Below are positions 59,551 through 64,000 of a stretch of 64,000 bases of DNA, piece by piece. The position numbers and the translations under genes are program-made. The DNA comes from Mucilaginibacter rubeus (GTDB lineage Bacteria; Bacteroidota; Bacteroidia; Sphingobacteriales; Sphingobacteriaceae). The notes beneath the pieces are model-generated. The model was not told the origin of the DNA. It did no database searches and saw only the letters and a list, made by a program, of their open reading frames with translations. The stretch covers positions 1 through 64,000 of the forward strand of contig NZ_BMKD01000011.1 of assembly GCF_014643835.1 (NCBI RefSeq), written 5' to 3'. Each line of letters opens with the position of its first letter. Position 1 is the stretch's first letter.

Positions 59551-62445
59551 ATGTTACGCGTTGACAGTTCCAAACCATGCCAAATTATTTATGCCATTGC
59601 CAAGCATGACTACCTGTCGTATGTTATTGAGCCTCACATTGTTCAGCTTAACCCCAACGGTGAATTTTCGTTAACCCATCAGCGTTTATTTTCCAATACC
59701 GCCAAAGAATTTTGCGAGTTTTTGGACGAAACTGATATTAGGTTGATCAAATTGTTGGAGGAGATGGAGCAGGGAAATGTGATCAAAAGGTATTACAAAA
59801 AACCAATCCGCCCGTTCGAGTTTTTCTCCAAGATCTTCAATGAGCAGATGTTCGATATGATCCGCCCAAAACTGGAGAAACGGATAGCTGAAGCGTTGTC
59901 ATTACTTTGCGGCAAGCAGGTATACCAGATGAGTAAAGAAGGTTATCCGGGCGAACGCAAACTTCAGCTGGCTGCCGAGGCGGCATCGGTGTTATTTCAT
60001 TTCAGGCGCAGTGAAGAAGAGATCAGGTATTTTCCTACCATCAAATACCAGGGTATGCGCATCGAGTTCATGTTTAAAAATGCCGAGATAATTTGCAATC
60101 ACCCGGCCTGGATGCTGCTCGACGATACCTTGTATTATTTTGATAAGGAAATTGAAGGTAAAAAACTACAGCCCTTCCTGAATAAGCGTTTCATCGCTAT
60201 ACCAAAATCGTCGGAGCAATCATACTTTGAAAAATTTGTGGCCCCGCTTATCGAAAAGCATAATGTTTATGCCGAAGGTTTTACCATCAATACCGAAAAG
60301 TATGATGCACGCCCCGTGCTTAAGCCCATTTATATTGAAGGCGGCACTTCGCAGTTGCAACTTTCCTTTAAGTATGCGGGCTATATATTTCCTTATGGCG
60401 ATGGCAGGCACATTTCTGTGCGGATGGAAAAAACCGGTGATGATTACCTGTTTCACCGTATCAAGCGTTCAACTACCTGGGAAAAAGGCAAAATGCACCA
60501 ATTGGAGCAAATGGGGCTTAAAATAGCTTCATCATTGTTCCAAAACCTTGAAGTTGCCGGACGCGATGAAGATGACGACCGCTCGTTCTCTGTTTTTGAA
60601 TGGCTCAATCAGCATCATGATCAGCTTATTGAACAGGGCTTTGAACTGGAACAGCCTGAAGGGCAAAAACGCTACGTATTTGGCAGCAGTAAAATTGAGC
60701 TTGAAGTAACAGAAAATAACGACTGGTTTGATATCAACGCCATGGTGAGCTTCGGCCCCTACCGAATCCCTTTTATCCAGTTAAAAAACCATATCCTCAA
60801 TCATAAAAAGGAATTTACATTACCATCGGGCGAGATAGCCGTGATTCCCGAAAAATGGTTTTCACAATACGGTAACCTGCTGCACTTTACCGAAGGCAGC
60901 AATGAGTTAAAATTACGCCGTCATCATATAGGCCTCGTTACCGATTTGGCCGAAGGCGAAATGGCCAGCGTTACCATGACCCGTAAACTGCAAAAGCTAA
61001 CTAATTTTGATGAGCTGGAGGATGCGCCGATGCCTGTTAATTTTGAAGGTCATTTGAGGCCGTACCAAAAAGCAGGCTATAACTGGTTCCACTTTTTAAA
61101 GCAATACCACTTTGGCGGCTGCCTTGCCGATGATATGGGTTTGGGTAAAACCATCCAAACTTTATCACTGCTGCAAAAGCACAAGGAAGATACGGAAGAG
61201 GCTGGAGGCAAAGCCACTTCGCTGGTGATCATGCCAACCTCGCTGATATATAACTGGCTTAATGAGGCCCGCAAATTCGCGCCACAATTGAAACTTATGG
61301 TACATACGGGCACTATGCGCTACCGCAGTGCCGAAGTTTTTGCCAATTACGATGTGGTGATCACTACCTATGGTATCAGCCGCATTGATATCGAAATGTT
61401 TAAAGGCTTCTTTTTTGATTATGTGATCCTGGACGAAAGCCAGAATATCAAAAATCCGTCGTCGAAATCATACCAGGCGGTTAAACAGCTCAAGTCTCGC
61501 TTTAAATTGATCTTGAGCGGTACCCCGGTCGAAAATTCGGTTAACGATTTGTGGACGCAAATGTCGTTCATTAATCCTGGTTTATTGGGCGCGCAACAGT
61601 TTTTCCAAAACGAGTTTGTGGCGCCGATAGAAAAGAAAAAGGATGAAGATAAGGCCCGCAAACTTCAGGCCCTGATTAAGCCTTTTGTGTTACGCCGCAC
61701 CAAAGAGCAGGTAGCAACAGAATTACCACCCAAAACTGAAAATCTTTTCTACTGCCAGATGACAGAAGAGCAGTCGTCGGTTTATGAAGAGGTAAAATCC
61801 GAATACCGGAATGAGTTGCTGAAAAGCCTGGAAGATGGCACGTTTGCTAAAACACAGATCCAGGTACTACAGGGCTTGATCAAGCTAAGACAAATTGCCA
61901 ACCATCCGATCATGATCGATAAGGATTATGAAGGCGACAGCGGTAAATTTGAAGATGTGGTTCATACCTTAGGCAACGTGCTTGACGGTGGGCATAAAGT
62001 GCTCATATTTTCGCAGTTTGTAAAACAGCTGAGCATTTACCGCGAGCATTTTGAGCGCATTGGTATTCCTTACGTCTACCTGGACGGCGCTACGCAAAAC
62101 CGGGGCGACGTGGTTAAACAATTCCAGGAGGATGAAAAAACGCGTGTGTTCCTGATCTCGATAAAAGCGGGGGGCGTAGGTCTTAACCTTACCGAAGCCG
62201 ATTATGTGTTCATCCTCGACCCATGGTGGAACCCGGCTGTTGAGCAGCAAGCCATTGACCGCACACATCGTATCGGGCAAACCAAAAACGTTTTCATCTA
62301 TAAATTCATCACCAAAGATTCGGTTGAAGAAAAGATCCTGGCCCTGCAACAGCGTAAGCTCAGTCTGTCAAGAGCATTGATCACTACCGAAGAAAGCTTC
62401 ATTAAATCGCTTACAGCTGAGGATATTAAGGAAATATTGGGGTAA
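59551..62445 (+). CDS. SNF2-family DEAD/DEAH-box helicase
   Basis: This superfamily 2, Swi2/Snf2-type ATPase has 964 aa. The N-terminal 480 residues form the bacterial SNF2-associated region. ATPase motifs follow: FGGCLADDMGLGKTIQTLS (I), IMPTSLIYNW (Ia), YVILDESQNIKN (II, DESQ in place of DEAH), LILSGTPVENSVNDLW (III), VLIFSQFVKQL (IV), FLISIKAGGVGLNLTEAD (V) and QAIDRTHRIGQ (VI). Bacterial SNF2 proteins such as RapA relatives remodel nucleic-acid-protein complexes; the partner here is unknown. No methyltransferase or restriction gene is adjacent, so a defence role is not supported. Confidence 0.93.
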   Translation: MLRVDSSKPCQIIYAIAKHDYLSYVIEPHIVQLNPNGEFSLTHQRLFSNTAKEFCEFLDETDIRLIKLLEEMEQGNVIKRYYKKPIRPFEFFSKIFNEQMFDMIRPKLEKRIAEALSLLCGKQVYQMSKEGYPGERKLQLAAEAASVLFHFRRSEEEIRYFPTIKYQGMRIEFMFKNAEIICNHPAWMLLDDTLYYFDKEIEGKKLQPFLNKRFIAIPKSSEQSYFEKFVAPLIEKHNVYAEGFTINTEKYDARPVLKPIYIEGGTSQLQLSFKYAGYIFPYGDGRHISVRMEKTGDDYLFHRIKRSTTWEKGKMHQLEQMGLKIASSLFQNLEVAGRDEDDDRSFSVFEWLNQHHDQLIEQGFELEQPEGQKRYVFGSSKIELEVTENNDWFDINAMVSFGPYRIPFIQLKNHILNHKKEFTLPSGEIAVIPEKWFSQYGNLLHFTEGSNELKLRRHHIGLVTDLAEGEMASVTMTRKLQKLTNFDELEDAPMPVNFEGHLRPYQKAGYNWFHFLKQYHFGGCLADDMGLGKTIQTLSLLQKHKEDTEEAGGKATSLVIMPTSLIYNWLNEARKFAPQLKLMVHTGTMRYRSAEVFANYDVVITTYGISRIDIEMFKGFFFDYVILDESQNIKNPSSKSYQAVKQLKSRFKLILSGTPVENSVNDLWTQMSFINPGLLGAQQFFQNEFVAPIEKKKDEDKARKLQALIKPFVLRRTKEQVATELPPKTENLFYCQMTEEQSSVYEEVKSEYRNELLKSLEDGTFAKTQIQVLQGLIKLRQIANHPIMIDKDYEGDSGKFEDVVHTLGNVLDGGHKVLIFSQFVKQLSIYREHFERIGIPYVYLDGATQNRGDVVKQFQEDEKTRVFLISIKAGGVGLNLTEADYVFILDPWWNPAVEQQAIDRTHRIGQTKNVFIYKFITKDSVEEKILALQQRKLSLSRALITTEESFIKSLTAEDIKEILG

Positions 62446-62487
62446 CCGCCCCCTCCCAAACCTGTCCCCTGAAGAGAGAGTGCTTTA

Positions 62488-62531
62488 AACGAAAAAGCGA
62501 TGAATAATTAATACTCATCGCTTTTTTCGTT
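62488..62531. terminator. Bidirectional terminator between SNF2 and aminotransferase genes
   Basis: A stem of 16 bp with one bulged base (AACGAAAAAGCGATGA with TCATCGCTTTTTTCGTT) has an 11-nt loop and A/T runs on both sides. It is flanked by C/G-rich repeat words (GGGGGAGATTTAGAGGGGG on the right) like those near 36110. Confidence 0.8.
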
Positions 62532-62586
62532 CTAATAACACGCTGTTTTTAAAGTCTCACCCTTCAGGGGGAGATTTAGAGGGGGC

Positions 62587-63843
62587 TTATTTTAACTTGC
62601 TCAACGCCGCTTTAACCCTCGGTATCAGGGCTTGAATTTCGCTCAGCGGGGTAGCACCTACAGAGGCACGGAACCAGTTCACCTCATCACCTGTACCAAA
62701 GGCCGAGAATGGAACAAATGCGGCTCCGGCCTCTTTAATTAAATAAAAGTTAATATCTGCCGAATCTTTCAATACTTTGCCGTCCGGAGTGGTTTTGCCA
62801 CTGTAATCTATTTTCAGGGTAAGGTAAATAGCGCCCATAGGTTCAATAGAATCTACGTTTAACCCGCTGGTTTTCATCTCCTGGAAACCTTCATGCAGGG
62901 CAGTAAGGCTTGCCTGGATCTTTCCTTTTAAGTCATCAAGATAACTGTTTACATCAGCCTCGTCAGTTAAAAATTTGGCCATAGCCATCTGTTCAGGCTT
63001 TGGCGACCAGGCACCCATGTGGCCTACAATGGCTTTCATATTTTCGATAACCAGCTCCGGCCCGAAACCCCAGCCTACACGTACACCAGTTGCTGCAAAA
63101 CATTTTGAACCGCCATCAACAAAAATCGTGTAATCTTTTAATTCAGGGCGAAGGGTTACCGGATCGTAATGCTTATGCTCGCCAAAAGTTAACTGCGAGT
63201 AGATTTGATCGTATAATAAATACAGTGGTTTCTCACCCGCTGCACGGCTCTTGTTTTCGGCAATTACAAGGTCGCAGATCTCTTCCAGGTCCTTTTTGCT
63301 GAACATAGTACCGGTAGGATTTAAAGGCGAACACAACGCCAGCAAAGCCGCTCCTTTTAAATGCGGGCGAATATCATCTGCAGTAGGCATAAAATTATTT
63401 TCAGGAGCGGTAGGGATTATCACTGCATCAGCATTCAGCAGATCGCTGTAATGGTTATTGTTCCATGACGGTGCAGGGAAAACCACTTTTTCGCCGGGGT
63501 TAACTACCGCCAAAAATATAGAATAGATCAGCGGGCGCGAACCACCCGAAATCAGGATTTGGTTGGGTGCATAGTCAAGACCTAAACTTCTTTTCAAAAA
63601 GCCACTTACACTCTGGCGCAGATCAAGCATGCCATCAGCAGCCGGGTAGTTGGTTTGATTATGATTATAGGCGTCAATAATCTTTTCCTTTAGAGGAGTT
63701 GGAATAGGATAAATATTGGAATCGAAATCGCCGATGGTAAGGTTGGCGATATTCTGGCCTTGTCGTTTTAATTCGTTGATCTCGCCCGCAATCTTGATGA
63801 TCTCCGAGCCATGCAAATTTTGAGCTAATAAGGAAACACTCAT
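62587..63843 (-). CDS. PLP-dependent aminotransferase, class I/II
   Basis: This fold-type I aminotransferase has 418 aa. Landmarks are NLTIGDFDSNIYPIPTPL, YPAADGMLDLRQSVSGF, ILISGGSRPLIYSIFLAVVN, CSPLNPTGTMFSKKDLEEIC, YDQIYSQLTF and the PLP lysine in FVDGGSKCFAATGVRVGWGF. The Arg that binds the substrate carboxylate is in WFRASVGA. The substrate is probably aspartate or an aromatic/other amino acid; the sequence alone does not decide. A TATCTTTG promoter box lies 22 nt upstream of the ATG. Confidence 0.9.
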   Translation of the reverse strand: MSVSLLAQNLHGSEIIKIAGEINELKRQGQNIANLTIGDFDSNIYPIPTPLKEKIIDAYNHNQTNYPAADGMLDLRQSVSGFLKRSLGLDYAPNQILISGGSRPLIYSIFLAVVNPGEKVVFPAPSWNNNHYSDLLNADAVIIPTAPENNFMPTADDIRPHLKGAALLALCSPLNPTGTMFSKKDLEEICDLVIAENKSRAAGEKPLYLLYDQIYSQLTFGEHKHYDPVTLRPELKDYTIFVDGGSKCFAATGVRVGWGFGPELVIENMKAIVGHMGAWSPKPEQMAMAKFLTDEADVNSYLDDLKGKIQASLTALHEGFQEMKTSGLNVDSIEPMGAIYLTLKIDYSGKTTPDGKVLKDSADINFYLIKEAGAAFVPFSAFGTGDEVNWFRASVGATPLSEIQALIPRVKAALSKLK

Positions 63844-63865
63844 GGATTTATGTATTTATGAGCGG

Positions 63866-63873
63866 CAAAGATA
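63866..63873 (-). promoter_or_regulatory. -7 box TATCTTTG of the aminotransferase gene
   Basis: On the minus strand TATCTTTG matches TAnnTTTG. A TTTC lies about 19 nt further upstream, one base off the -33 consensus. Confidence 0.6.
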
Positions 63874-63918
63874 GCCGATTGAGGTGAAAGGCGAAAGGGT
63901 ATAGGAAGGTAAAAGGAT

Positions 63919-63991
63919 AAAGGCAAAAGGTGAAAGGTTTATTTGAGGGATTACAAAAAGCTGTATGGCTAAAAGAAAACCTTTTGCCTTT
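63919..63991. repeat. AAAGGCAAAAGG inverted repeat at the window end
   Basis: AAAGGCAAAAGG (63919-63930) and its reverse complement (63980-63991) lie in a purine-rich stretch with several degenerate AAAGGTGAAAGG units. It may continue beyond the window. Confidence 0.55.
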
Positions 63992-64000
63992 GACCTTTTG

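Noticed and set aside
59551-62445. Defence island built around the SNF2 helicase
   Set aside because: Neighbours are a sugar deacetylase and an aminotransferase; no nuclease, methyltransferase or other defence gene is near.

Overview
The window is a chromosomal stretch of a Bacteroidota bacterium, most likely Sphingobacteriaceae and probably Mucilaginibacter or a close relative (inferred from gene families, not from a marker gene). The signs are: a type IX secretion (CHU_C) sorting domain on a giant Ig-repeat protein, TAnnTTTG promoter boxes with no clear Shine-Dalgarno sequences, many Sec-exported hydrolases and outer-membrane beta-barrels, and signal peptides ending in AQ. I saw no rRNA, tRNA, CRISPR array or prophage. 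Most genes are core or lineage-typical, and the accessory signal lies mainly between genes.

Layout. 0.5-13.5 kb: rRNA m5C methyltransferase, beta-barrel protein, GH3 glycosidase, UvrD-type helicase fused to an Fe-S nuclease, M28 peptidase, L-serine dehydratase, small membrane proteins and an RDD protein. 13.6-19.7 kb: a tight six-gene operon (SpoIIM-like, membrane protein, DUF4129, DUF4350, MoxR ATPase, DUF58), divergent from the RDD gene. 19.9-29.3 kb: tex, prfA, lpxH, small exported proteins, a second beta-barrel, prolyl oligopeptidase and an SGNH hydrolase. 29.5-34.9 kb: one 1.8k-residue T9SS-exported protein built from Ig/PKD repeats. 35.2-38.7 kb: a reduced trp operon (trpE, trpG, trpC; trpD absent) preceded by a leader peptide with three Trp codons and a terminator just before trpE. 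39.4-42.2 kb: pyruvate dehydrogenase E2 and E1-alpha. 42.7-49.8 kb: NlpC/P60 hydrolase, CapA-like lipoprotein, SPFH protein, DUF922 protein, an internally deleted insertion sequence, and a DUF2306/WG-repeat pair. 50.0-51.4 kb: an AhpC/AhpD peroxide-defence pair. 51.6-56.3 kb: a drug-efflux operon (TetR, TolC, HlyD, DHA2-family MFS) with two palindromic operator candidates. 56.5-63.8 kb: PIG-L deacetylase, SNF2 helicase and a PLP aminotransferase.

The most interesting feature is the trp attenuator: promoter, leader peptide, candidate antiterminator and terminator can all be read directly. Next are a dispersed intergenic element present three times, a 538-bp IS derivative that keeps both inverted repeats, an intergenic repeat absorbed in frame into the start of trpG, a candidate small RNA with its own promoter and terminator at about 51.5 kb, and a recurring placement of the TAnnTTTG box only 4-8 nt before start codons, suggesting leaderless mRNAs.
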